Assembly (NCBI GenBank): GCA_007844125.1
Contig: CM017567.1
Span: 39,535,176-39,599,175 of the forward strand
Source: Sinonovacula constricta
Lineage: Eukaryota; Mollusca; Bivalvia; Cardiida; Solecurtidae
Reading direction: 5' to 3'
Length of the DNA stretch: 64,000 nt
The position numbers were made by a program, and so were the translations under genes. Positions within the stretch are counted from its first letter, which is position 1; each line of letters begins with the position of its first letter. The notes below the pieces were generated by a model that was not told where the DNA came from, did not search any database, and worked only from the letters and a program-made list of their open reading frames with translations. This document shows positions 1 to 12,300 of the stretch, in pieces.

Positions 1-210
1 ATCAAGATGCTTAACACCTATCAACATATTCCTAAAGACTCAGCAGCAAAAAGTGAAGATCCAGATCTGACAGCTTCCAAAAAACTTTTACGACTGACAG
101 CATAGCTTGAAAACGATTCAAGGCACTGAGATGGATTCGAAACCTAACAATCATTGTGAAAAGCTAATACCATAACCACTGAGCTTAAGAATTGACTCTC
201 TTATACAACC

Positions 211-520
211 CTTTGTTTGTTTATTGGGTTTATCAACCCACCAACAGTATTTCAATTATGGTGTCCACTTGAAGCAGATATAGTGCTGCCTTCACTATGT
301 ATAGCGTGCCGTGAACACCTGGCATAATACCACACCCAGTCAAATTATCCCGACATCGGGCCCACCAGTTGTGGAAATACTCTTATATTTGCTTGAGCGT
401 TAGCAAGGGAGCTATAAAACTACCATTTTTTAACGACTTTGGTATGTTGCGGCCTGGGATCAAACCCGGGGCCTCTCGTACCTGGAGCTGATGCTCTACC
501 AATTGCGCTACCACGTCTGG
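211..520 (-). mobile_element. SINE-A (tRNA-derived), full length
   Basis: Read on the minus strand it starts with a tRNA-like head (A box GCGCAATTGGTAGAG, B box GGTTTGATCCC), continues with the ACCAAAGTCGTTAAAAA body and ends ATAAACCCAATAAACAAACA. Same family as the better preserved copy at 28367-28685. The head is not a usable tRNA gene. Confidence 0.8.
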
Positions 521-757
521 AACAACCGTTAGATCTTGGTTTTATTCCCAGAAGCGTGGAAAGGTATGCATATTGCGGATGGAGTGATGCCAGTAAAAAG
601 ACATCTACTTATGACTGCTTTGATTAATGGTGTGTCAATTAACCTAACATGCTATTTAGGGTAACAGGACATTTTGCACAAAACTCTTTCTACACACTCA
701 GCCATAAATGGTGCAGATTCAGCACAAGGCTGAGACAATTTGGTTCTTCACAATTTG

Positions 758-820
758 CCTAGTTCTGATCAAAATGTGCTTAGTTCTGATCAAAATGTGC
801 TTAGTTCTGATCAAAATGTG
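758..820. repeat. 21-bp tandem repeat, 3 copies
   Basis: Three near-identical units CTTAGTTCTGATCAAAATGT plus G in direct succession, downstream of the gene. Confidence 0.85.
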
Positions 821-1220
821 CTTAGCAGGCTGAGTTATTAAAGGGTAATGATGTAATGGATTAAATATGACTGAGTTATAAGCAAGTAGCTTCTGTGAAT
901 ATAATTATTTTTGTGGAAATAATGTAATCAACTGATACATCTATGATATTGCCATCTATGGTATTATGGTATGACTTGATATGATATTTATAGTTTTTAC
1001 ATGTGTTAAGCATACAGTTTTCCCTCAGCGTGATATAGCATCTTTACAAATATGAATTGCTTGGAGAAAAATATGCTGTATTTGATATAAAAAAAAAATA
1101 CAGTAAATAATAAACACTGGCTTTTTAAATATAATATCTGTAATGAAAAAAATTATTTCATAACTCTACATTTCAATCTCCATACAAAAAAAAAATGTTC
1201 TGTTTCTGAAATACATTAGG

Positions 1221-1420
1221 TTCACTATAGCAACGTCCAGCTATTTGGTGGAGGAAGACCCCAGACAAATGTGTGGGTAGAACCACTGGTGCACTGCAAA
1301 TCAGCTCGAAGACCTTCCCACATTCAGTCCTTTGCCACGAAGGGGACTCGGACCCATGCAGTGAGAGGCTAAGTGGTCAGAGAAGTTACAAATTGCGACT
1401 CTACCACTACGCCAATGGTT
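1221..1420 (-). mobile_element. SINE-C (tRNA-derived) copy
   Basis: Shares CAACGTCCAGCTATTTGGTG and AGACCCCAGACAAATGTGTG with the family best seen at 59130-59350; the tRNA-like head (GGGTCCGAGTCCC) is on the minus strand. Confidence 0.7.
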
Positions 1421-1549
1421 TCTTTATACGGAATAATTACCTCTGTTGCAATCCGCTGTGTTTAAATTTATTGCAAAACTGCTTGATAGTGAATGTATTA
1501 GTCACAGACGTCTGGGTAGAACCAGTGGTCCAGGATCCAAGAGAGTGAG

Positions 1550-2100
1550 GGATATTGTTGGTGTTGTTTCTGGGGTGACTTAACAGTTAATGTTGTTTGC
1601 TGCTTCTGATGATTATTATGTTCTGTTGTTGTAGTTTTATTTGTTAATTGTTGATGCTGCAGCTGTTGTTTCTACTGTTGCAATCGTTTTAGCTGTTGTT
1701 GTTACTGTTATTTTCTGTAGCATGTTGTTACTGCTACAGCTACTGCAGCTTAAAATGTTCTGGCTGTGGTAGTTTTAGTTGTTAATTGTTGATGCTGCAG
1801 CTGTTGTTACTGCTATTTCAACCGTTTTTGCTGTTGTTGTTACTGTTGTTCTTTTCTGTAGCATGTTGTTACTGCTACAGCTACTGCAGCTTATAATATT
1901 CTGATTGTTTTTTCTGCACCAGCTGCAACTGATATTTCAACCATATCTTTTGTTTCAGTTCCTGTTGTTCTTTCCTGCTCTTTGCTGTTGCTACTACAGC
2001 TACTGCAAATACTACTATGTTTTTGGTGCTGTTACTGTTGTCTTTTTGTTGTTGTTTAATGTGATTCTTGCTACTACTGTCAATGCCACTTCAAAATAGT
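1550..2100. repeat. Degenerate GTT/GCT-rich repeat region
   Basis: Runs of TGTTGTT, GCTGTTGTT and TACTGCTACAGCTACTGCAG. A block containing TGTAGCATGTTGTTACTGC occurs near 1717 and again near 1859, so the array has a longer period of about 142 bp. The apparent hydrophobic frame at 1905-2099 is a translation of this repeat. Confidence 0.7.
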
Positions 2101-2247
2101 CAGATTTACTGTTAATGCAACTGATGCTGAATCTTAAATTATTTTTATGGTTGCTGCTGCTTTCAATTTTGATTCCAGTGTTGCTATGGTAACTGTTGTT
2201 ATAGTTGCTTAGTTTTTAAAGTCATTTTCTGACATTTTAATGATTAA

Positions 2248-2551
2248 GCCATGCTATAGGACATTCAAGTATTGATTGTATCATACCTTCTTATTGAAAA
2301 CATCTTCACATGCTGATATAGGGTATTCAAGTATCAACTGCACCAAACCTTATATGAAACATCTTCACTTGCTAGTATAGGACATTCAAGTATTGATTGC
2401 ATCATATCTTTCTATGGAAAATATCTTGACATGCTAGAACATTGACAGTCAAGTACTGATTGCACCATACCTTCTTATCTAAAACATCTTCACAGGCTAG
2501 AATAGGACATTCAAGTATTGCTTGCATCTTAGCTTCTTACTGAAAATATCA
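2248..2551. repeat. About 58-bp tandem repeat, 5 diverged copies
   Basis: Each unit contains GGACATTCAAGTATTGATTG followed by ACCTTCTTATTGAAAACATC; five diverged copies, in the 3' flank of the gene. Confidence 0.75.
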
Positions 2552-2666
2552 TATTTGAATAAATCACAAAACAACAATCAACTACTCTGCACACTTTTAC
2601 ACTTCTAGTAATGATTGCATAATAAAAAAATCTAATATCTTCAATATGGGCTATGCCATAGCTACA

Positions 2667-2672
2667 TTTATT
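2667..2672 (-). promoter_or_regulatory. Possible poly(A) signal of the nostrin-like gene
   Basis: First AATAAA hexamer on the minus strand downstream of the stop, giving a 3'UTR of about 570-590 nt. AATAAA is common by chance in AT-rich DNA and no transcript end is known, so this is tentative. Confidence 0.25.
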
Positions 2673-2940
2673 TCCAGGTATATTTCCATACCAACCCTTA
2701 ATACAATGCACAGATTGCTACCAAAGTAAAAAAAACAACATTCATTCACATCACAATAAAATAACAACATATCATACACTGGTATATCTTCATTGTCTAG
2801 ACACTGTATTTCCCCTGCCCTAACAATACACTTGCAATAAAAGATTGTGTACTCTAGACTAAGTAGAAACCATTTCATATTGTACACAAGCATCGTAGAA
2901 TGTCTCTCCCAAGGCATCATAGGGTCTTAGTGTTCTAGCT

Positions 2941-3231
2941 AGTGCGTTAAAAAATCTCATCACTGATTGGTCCAATTGTCTAAATCTTTTCCACTTGTCT
3001 AAACTTAGTCTAAATGTCTAAACAGTTTCTACCCATCTGAATCTTTTAGACATGTTATTGGGTCCAACACAATATTTGGACATTGTCTCAATGTGTGTAA
3101 AACTTTTCAGTCTGTTTTTATCATACTTAATTGTCTAAACAGTCTAAATTAGTATAAACTTCTTAATTTGTAAAAAGAAAAACACTCCACATTGAGTATA
3201 AACCTCCAACATTGTGTCTAAACCGCCTCAT
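2941..3231 (-). other. 3'UTR-proximal stretch with degenerate TCTAAAC words
   Basis: The plus strand repeatedly carries GTCTAAAC, TCTAAATC and similar words, over ten within 290 bp, immediately after the stop codon. No regular period is seen. It would lie in the 3'UTR of the nostrin-like mRNA. Confidence 0.45.
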
Positions 3232-3335
3232 CTACACCATCTCCACGTATGTTGCAGGAAACATTCCCACTTTCCCATGTAGCTCTCCCTGCCACCACCC
3301 ATCAGGCTGCTGGTCATACACGTTGATTATATCAC
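3232..3335 (-). CDS. NOSTRIN: Nostrin-like exon 15 (SH3 second half and stop)
   Basis: Two bases plus 33 codons and TAG. Encodes G, then DIINVYDQQPDGWWQGELHG and KVGMFPATYVEMV. W499/W500, G509, F511, P512 and Y515 are the conserved SH3 ligand-binding and core positions. The protein ends within two residues of the domain, as in nostrin. Acceptor GATTACAG|GT. The 3'UTR starts at 3231. Confidence 0.9.
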
Positions 3336-6300
3336 CTGTAATCAAATATCATTAGCATTGATATGGAGTGCAGCAAAATGGACATTTGACATTTTACTTA
3401 AAATGCCTAAAGTAGATAAACAGGCGCAAAAGGAATGGAAATTACAACATATCAAATGCTTTATCCCACAGTCTGGACCATAAGTTATTTCCTCAAATAA
3501 TCAAATAAGTCATTGTTATCTTTGTTATATAAAAAGTTCCTGCAAAATGCGGTTCATTGATGTCCTAGATCTTTGTAAACAGTCAAGCTTAAATCAGCAT
3601 CCATCATTGCAAACAGGTATTTCCCATCTAAGCCACGATGCTGAGATCGCTATATTTAAACTTAGAAAACCATGTGATCACTTTCTTTTGAGATCCCGTT
3701 AAACAGTCATCCGGGTAATCTGCTCTAACGTTGATATCTATTTTTAGCAGAAACCACTAACAGGTTTTTTTAAACAGTTGGAAAGAATACACAGAGGTTT
3801 TTGTTGTGTTTTTTCATGATTAGTTCTGTCCAACAATTCAGTTAGTGTTCAAAATCGTATTTTTTAAGACTTAAGTATAAATTTATACCAAAGTTATACC
3901 CAAATTCCCAAAAGTAGTGGTTCGAAATAAAAGATTTAGAAAGTGATCTGTATGCACATGGTAGCTTAAATAGCTTGAAATTTAACAGCAAATAGTGTAG
4001 AATCTGATTGGACAGCTCCTAATGAGAGAAAGCTGGTCAGGCTCTACATTTTTTGCCTAGGCCTGATCAACTGTTTGTTTTGTTTTTTGAAATAGACTTC
4101 AGTGACCATTTATTACCATTTTAGCAACATCCAGCTTTATGGTAAGGGAAGACCCCAAACACGTCTGGGCACCGGCGCACCACAAGTCAGCTGGAAGACC
4201 ATCTCACATTAAGTCCTTTGCCCTGAACAGGACTCAAACCCACAAGGGGAGAGGTTTAGCAGTCTGATAAGTTACAAATCAGCGACCCTACCACTATGCC
4301 ATGGACACCCTTCTGATTAATGAGACATTAATGAACATTCTCCCCTGAATAATCCTTGAATGCAAGTAGGTCCTTTCATTTGTTTTAATCGTTTTTTATG
4401 CTTGTGCTCTGTGGAGTGTATGTTGACTTATCTGCCTTTCTTGTGATACCCAGGTTAACCATTATCAACAAAAACTTCACTTTTCTTTTTAAATAACAAA
4501 TCTCTATAAGTAAGTAAATGGATTTTAAGCTTATATTTGTGCAAAAGTAAAAAAATTCACTATTTCAATTGCAATTTCTACAAAAGAACAAGCTATTAGG
4601 TTAAGAATTTTAACTTAAAGGACCTACCTACTGTTTGGAATACCCCGGATATTATCTAACAAGGGAGACAATTTTCCATTTCACCAATGTACCCCACTGG
4701 TTTTTAGCAGGTTAAGCGCTAACTCTTTACTTGCTGGCAACACCATTAAGGTGGGGTTTGTTTTCTGTTACAGGGTTAATGGTGTTTCCTGCATGCAATC
4801 GGTTAAGGCAAACATTGTGAAGTAAACAACAACTTACCGGCTCTTATACCAAGTTCATCAGACTGGGTTGCCTGGTAGTCAAACAGGACTCGACATTTAC
4901 CCACAATCCTATGTGATGACTGCTCAGGGGCTGGATCATCATCAAAATCATCGTCATCAGCTGTAACATACATTCATCACCAATATCATCAAATACATCA
5001 GTAAAGTCAACAATAATTATCAATGTCAATATTAAAAAAACACCAAACTATTATAAACAAGAAAATCAGAAGAACCGGTGGATGCTCACCAAATAAATGC
5101 TTTTTCCAAAAGGGCTTTTTTTTTTCAAATACATGTATGTGTGTTTGAATAATTAGAGTCTGAAAAATAACAAAGGAAAATAACTCCTAAAATATCCAAA
5201 AGAGGGTTATGGATCTTGTACAATGCCTTTCTGCTCAGTGAGTTCTATCTACCTTTTAAGTTTCATGTTGGTAATTCTTACAGTTTTTTGTGTTATGCTC
5301 CAGACAAATTTAAGTATGAAAAATAACAAAGGGCAATAACTCCTAAACTATGCAAAAGAGTTACGGTTCTTGTACAATTCACTTCTCCTCACTGACATCT
5401 ACCTACCTATTAAGTTTCATGTTGATCATTCTTACAGTTTTTGTGTTACACTCATGAAAAAATGATGATGGGCAGATGGACAAACAAACAGACAGATGAA
5501 CAAAAGGACGGAGTGGGATGTACACACAAAGATGCGACTATATGCTCGCCCTTTATTGTTGCCTAAAGCTGCATTCTCCCACCCCATCCCATTACCCTCC
5601 CCCAACCTTTAAACCTCCCACTACTAAGCCAGTTAATTTCGTTTTGTTTGTTTATTGTTACATAACAACAACACAATTATGGTCATATTGGCGATGTCCA
5701 GTTATATGTTTGGTGAAGGAAGACCCCAGATTTATGTCTGGGCAGAACCACTGGTGCACCACAAGTAAGCTGGAAAACCTCCCATATCAAAGTTCTTGCA
5801 CTGACTGGGACTGAGGAGTTCCACCTCAGCAAATCTGACCGAACAGCAACTGGGGACCCTTTAAGCCAGTTAAGGCCATATTCTAATTTCCAATGCCTAG
5901 AAGTATGTGTGTGTTGGTGGGGGCGGGGAGGGGGGGTCATCATCAACAACAACAAAAACAAACAATAATAAAAAGCACTTAGTAACTTACAGAAAGGCTC
6001 ATCACTAGCCAAGGCCCCTATCGTGACATTGTTGACATCATAGCCTGTGTGACCCTCCATCGCAAGGTTTAACGGTAACTTTAACACACTCACATTCATC
6101 CCCTGGAAAATGTTAATGGCAGGGTAAATATGGCATTGGACAGTACAATTGTGGAAATCAACAAGAATGACATCATCTGTATCACATCACATAAAGGTAC
6201 AACCATCATCATTATAATCTCACATCATCATTTAATATAACCATCACCAACTATAATATATGGGTCCAACCATTATCATCAAACAACAACATACCCAGGA

Positions 6301-9300
6301 ACAAGTAACATCAAGGTTTAGCAGGAAAGAAACATCTTTTGATTTGATCTACTGTACATGGCCTTCAAAATATGATTTTCTGGTTCAATAATTGTAAATG
6401 ATTTTTAATGAACAAGAAATAAACCATCCTATTTTTAATGATTGGATTAATTAGTGTTGTTTTTTTAACCCAAATCCTCTTTTTTTGCAATTTTTAACCA
6501 ATAGCTTGGCTTTTTTTTTTCCTGTTAATAACAGATATCATACCTCAATTAGGATTTTAAATAAACTGCAATCAAGTTTAAATATACTGGACTCAAATAT
6601 ATGTACATTCATCAACAAATTTAAGGAACAACTCGGCCATTAAATAAAATTTCTGAATGAATTCTTCAAATGTCTTTTTTCCTTAAATAACAAGAACAAG
6701 ATCTTGTTTTTAAAGAGAAATTTATTCTATCCTTCTTATATCTGACAGACAGAACAAAGAGAATATTAAATTACCTGCTTATCCCTTGACTGTTCAATGT
6801 ATTTTGCAAATTTGTGTGCGGGTTTATTGGAGTTGTCCAACTCTGCTAGAAACGTAGCCATCTTGAAGTGATTTGCCTCCAAAAAATTGGTCATACTTAT
6901 AACCTGAAACAGTTAAAAGTATAAATGAAACTTCTCCTTAGTGAATTGCTGAAAACATTAACTGAATGAATATACCCTTAAAGTATTATAGTACAATGAA
7001 GTTTTTTTTCTTAAGCTTAAAATTCCGAATGTAAATCAAGCCAGGAATTATCTAATAAATAATATAATATTTTTTCCATCTTAGTAAAATGATAAGTAAT
7101 TAATAGAAATTAATTTTCTATATAATACTGCCTCTAAAGTTACTTGGATAACCAAAGTTTCCAAATATCTGGAGCCGTTGAATGAACGAAGGCATTTGCC
7201 GGCATTTTTGCCGATACTGTGCGGCGACATTTCTATCATTATAGCACAGGGACACTTATGAGGTGACCAGGGACTGAACCAGGCCAGTCCATTATACCGA
7301 CACCAACGAGTCAGGCATAATGCTGTCCCCTTAGCAATGAGCGTTAAGAGGGAAGCCACTACTACCAACTTTAAAGTCATTGGTTTAACCTGGCCTGGGT
7401 TTGAACCCGCTACCTCGTGATCTGCAAGCCAACACTCTACCACTTGAGCTATTGGGGCCGGTGAGCTGTTCAATGAACAAATGGGAATAAAAAATCATGG
7501 ACAAACAGACTTGTGTCAAGTTCTAATTCCCTCAGTGTATAAACTTGTTGTCATGACAGTGTTAACTTACTTGTTTCATGCTATGACCAGTGCATTGTCA
7601 CTGAATGATTTTATTTACCCTCGCCTTTTACCCATAGGCATATGGCGAGCAATGACCTGAACATATTCTAATAACTGATAAAATATAATAGCCACCTAAC
7701 AAAGTAGCAGCAAACAGAAACGCCTGATGAATCACAGGTAATGCAATACTGTGCTAGACTTTGTTGTGCTATCATAGTATTATATAGTCTATATTTTGGT
7801 GTAATAGCTGACCAATAACTGACAAAAATGCCTACACAGCTAAGCTTACCGGTATGTACAACAAACAGAAACTCTGTTGTACTTCCTTCCAAGCTTATGA
7901 TCAAACTATTAACCCAAAATAACAAAAAAACTAACTTAATAATCTAACTCAAATTAAAATAGCTGAACAAAATAGCTGACAACAATGCATAAAGAAATAT
8001 AGCCTTGTAATAGCTTTGAACATGCTTTTTTCTGACCACAGAAACTAATAGCTGACAAAAATAGCTGACCAAAATAGCTGCCCAAAATAGCAGACAAAAA
8101 CAGCTGACAAAACAGCTGATCAAAACAGCTGACAAAATAGGTGACAGAAACAGTTAACAAAACAGCTGATCAAAACAGCTGACCAAAATTGCTGACAAAA
8201 ACAGTTGACAAAACAGTTGACCAAAACAGCTGACTAAACAGCTGACCAAAAGAGCTGACAAAAAGAGCTGACCAAAATAGCTGACCAAAAAAAAGCTGAC
8301 AAAAAGAGCTGACAAAAAAGAGCTGAGCAAAACAGCTGATCAAAACAGCTGACAAAACAGCCGACCAAAACAGCTGACAAAAAGAGCTGACCAAAATGTT
8401 TGTCAGAATACAGCTAAGTTGGCACATAGTTGTAGTAGCACTGGATGACCTGCATGAGCTTAAGGAAAAATAACTAAGCAAAATAAAATATCTCCTAAAA
8501 AACTGATGAAAATAGAACAACTAAACAAATAAGAAAACTAAGTACAATAACTAATGTTTCACAGCTAACAGATACAGACCTGTAATAGTTTTTGTTGTGC
8601 TTCCTCTTGCGATTCTGGATCAGCAAAGGTTGGTCGTTCTCTGTATACTTCTACCAGCTTCTCTACTCCTGAAAATTAAATAAAAACTAACTAGAGTTAG
8701 ACAGAGCTTAAACAAATTGTTGAATTGTGACATAAATGTTACTACACTGGAACTCCATTATAATGCGGTCGGCAGACTCCATTATAATGTGGTCTACAGA
8801 CCGCTGTATAATTATTTTTTTTCTTTTTACATGTTCTATACTTATATGTATATAGATTTATATAGGAAGAATCAAGTCAATACACATTGTTAAGAATGTT
8901 TAATCGATAATACTTTAGTGAAAAGTGACAGATGTGGTGATGCAAATATTATTTAAAAAATTGTGGGTGCCAAGCTGCTACAGTGTTATAACAGAGTTAG
9001 CGTTATATTGGGCCGCGCTATATGGGAGTTCCAGTGTAACTAGCTTGTATTGCACAATTGAATATCAACTGTTTTTTATCATGGGACCTAGTTCAGTTCC
9101 ATTTCCATTTTGTCAAGATAAAACATTGAAACATACTTGCTAACAATTAATAATATTTTTTTGGTTGTAGATGATTTTTATTATACTTCCAACAATCATT
9201 CAATTACCCAGAGATGGTATTCACTTGAAGCAGACATTCTGCTACCTTGACTGTGTACAGCATGCCAAGAACATCTGGCAAGATACCACACACAATCACA

Positions 9301-12300
9301 TTATCCTGACTTAGGCCAAACCAAATACGGTGATATTGGCTTAAGCCAGAAAGCTAGGACCGATATTTTACATCGGGCTTGAACCTGTGGCTGCCTGTGC
9401 TTGGAGCTGATGCTCTACATATCCCTCTACCAGGACCAGTAATAATAAGAATCTCTATCGCGACCAGTAATACTAAATATTTGAAATGTTAAAAATAATC
9501 TTTGTGTAATAAAAAATAATTGGCTTCACAAACATATTACATTACATTAATAAGAAGATTAATTCTTTTTTATTAATCTAAGAAAAAAATTGGAAATATA
9601 AATACATTAACAAATACCAGCACAAAACACCAGTTTCTTGCAAGAAAAATAGCAGTTAGACAATGTGTATCCTCCCTTAGAAAAAAATGTACCACATTCC
9701 CTAATAAACTGCTCTCTCAAAAGGAAAATGATAGCTAGTTGTTTTTCCCTTACAAACTGCTCTCTCAAAAGGAAAATGATGGCTAGTTGTTCTTCCCTTA
9801 TAAACTGCTCTCTCAAAAGGAAAATGATAGCTTGTTGTTTTTCCCTTATAAACTGCTCTCTCAAAAGGAAAATGATGGCAAGCTGTTTTTCCCTTACAAA
9901 CTGCTCTCTCAAAAGGAAAATGATGGCTAGTTGTTTTTCCCTTATAAACTGCTCTCTTAAAAGGAAAATGATGGCTATATGTTTTTCCCTTATAAACTGC
10001 TCTCTCAAAAGGAAAATGATGGCTAGTTGTTTTTCCCTTATAAACTGCTCTCTCAAAAGGACAATGATGGCTAGATGTTTTTCCCTTATAAACTGCTCTC
10101 TCAAAAGGAAAATGATTGCTAATTGTTTTTCTCTTACCTTCTCTTCCTTTCTGTTCCCGTTCTATGGATTGCCGAAGGTGCCACAAATAGTGTTGGAGGG
10201 CTGCTTTCCGCCGCTCAGCTTTCATGCTGAACTGCTTATCTTCTGCCTATAAAACAGTGGAAAATGAACATATGTGATAAAATACGTAAGCCATAAATGA
10301 AAAAATCGCTGATCAAAACTTCGGATTTGGGCCGATTTTGGACGAAATTCACTTTGTTCCAAACCTTAGCCAAAACTTTGTCCCAAGGGGTGTTTTGGAG
10401 TGCAGAGCAAGAATCCGGTGTATGTTTTTTTTAAATCTCTTACCATTTTAGAGATCTAGGGGATGGAAAAATGCGCATGTGCGCACCTGTTCAGAAAAAC
10501 AGCGTGTACGCTGACACGTTAAGAGATAGACCAAAACTAACACTGGATTTGTATTCAACATGCCTGGTTTAGCCTAGGAGCAAAAGTTTAGCAATCTGTC
10601 TAACAAAAACATTTTTTGGCAAAAAATGAAAAAATCGCTGATCAAAAAGTCAGATTTAACTAACATGCCTGACAACTCTATAAATTGTTTCTGAAATAAC
10701 GTGTGCCTGTGTACATGTACTTATACATACATAGCTATCAATCAACATCTGTTCTGGGGTATTTGGTCCTGTGCCCTTCTGTTTAGCAGCATTGGTAATA
10801 TCACTGGTGAGATCCACTGCCACCACACACTTGTGTAATGAATCACAACACTGAAATATAAAAAAACAAATAATAAAAATACTTTTGAGAATAAAGTCCC
10901 AGTTAAAAAAAAATATTTTAGTACAATACAAGATATATTTATTTTCCTTTTTATATTAAAGGCGGCCAACTGCTTGGACCTTTTTTTTATATCAAATAAT
11001 CAAATAAATTATTTTTACCGTAACACATCCTGTGAAATGCTGCTTATTGATGCCCTACTTATATGTGAAAAGTGAAGCATAACACACTACAACCCACCCA
11101 CCCTATCACCCACGACCCCAGACCCACCACACCCCACCCGGCCTCATCATTATAACCATGTATTTTCTATCTGAGTCATGCTGCACTGAAAGCTAGTTCA
11201 TCTAAAAACCACATGACAATGTCATTTTATCATCTGGGTAATTCATTTTGACACTTATGTCTATTTTAAAGGGAAATTCCAATCATTTATAGATTTTAAA
11301 AAATAAACATTTAGAGCAATTTCTTTCATGATCTGTACCCTCCAACAATTGAAGTTCTACTGAAAATAGTCTTTACTTTAAATAACATACACAAGAACCA
11401 GATTACTAGTTCAAAGGTCATGGTTATACTTGAAGATCCAATGTAAATAGTTGTTTGAGTTTAAACTCTCCCAAATGTGGGTTAAATTCAACTGACAAGA
11501 TGTATGCTGTGGCATAAGCAGAATAAACTTCAAAGAAAACTCTAACTTTCAACTCTTTGCCAGATAAGCATACATAAAATCAGGCTTGGAAAATAGTTTT
11601 CATCATGATCAGCCTGTACCTGCTGCAACTGTCAAATAAGGATCTACACTTTCTGCTACAGACTCTAGAGCTATGCCTAATAGCCTTCGGCTGTGATTGT
11701 TAGCATAACAAGAACAAGAGCTGTCCAAAGACTGTGTGTTCTACTTTTCTCAATGCTGGGAAGGATAAAGAAGATTTTTAAAAGTCAAATGGCGCATAAA
11801 TCTGTCAATATTAATTTACGTTTTTTAGGGTTATATGCCCTTTTGAAATGGGTTCTGCTTTTGATTGTTACCAAGATTACCAAGTTTGAAGGGAACATTT
11901 TTAATGGCTTTGAGATATGAATCTTAACAAATACACTGAAAAGAGACATGACAATAGCTCTACATTTTTCTTTTAAAAGTGGAGCTAAAAATGATTTGTG
12001 TTGGTCATTTCCAAATGCAGCAGCATGAGGGTTTAGATGTTTGTGACTGGTCAGATTTTGAGAAAATCTGATTGGTCAGACGTTTAGAAGATCTGATTGG
12101 TCCGACTTTCAGAAGATCTGAGCAGTCAGTCATTGAGAAGATCTGACTGGTCAGCTGCTGGTAAGATTTTATTTGTCACGACAGTGAGAAGATCTGATTG
12201 GTCAGAGGTGAGAAGATCTGACGGGTCATTTGCTGGTAAAATTTTATTAGTCAGACATTGAGAAGACATAATTGGTCAGACGCTGAGAAGAACTGATTGG

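Noticed and set aside
5683..6099. 138-codon minus frame as an independent protein
   Set aside because: Its first part is exon 13; it then runs past the GTAAGT donor into intron and SINE-C sequence.
7954..8520. Hydrophobic Ser/Phe/Leu/Cys-rich minus frames that look like membrane segments
   Set aside because: Translation of the CAGCTG array.
9607..10252. Three 165-195-codon frames on both strands
   Set aside because: Produced by the 48-bp (16-codon) minisatellite; only the piece overlapping exon 10 is coding, with possible readthrough discussed as a finding.
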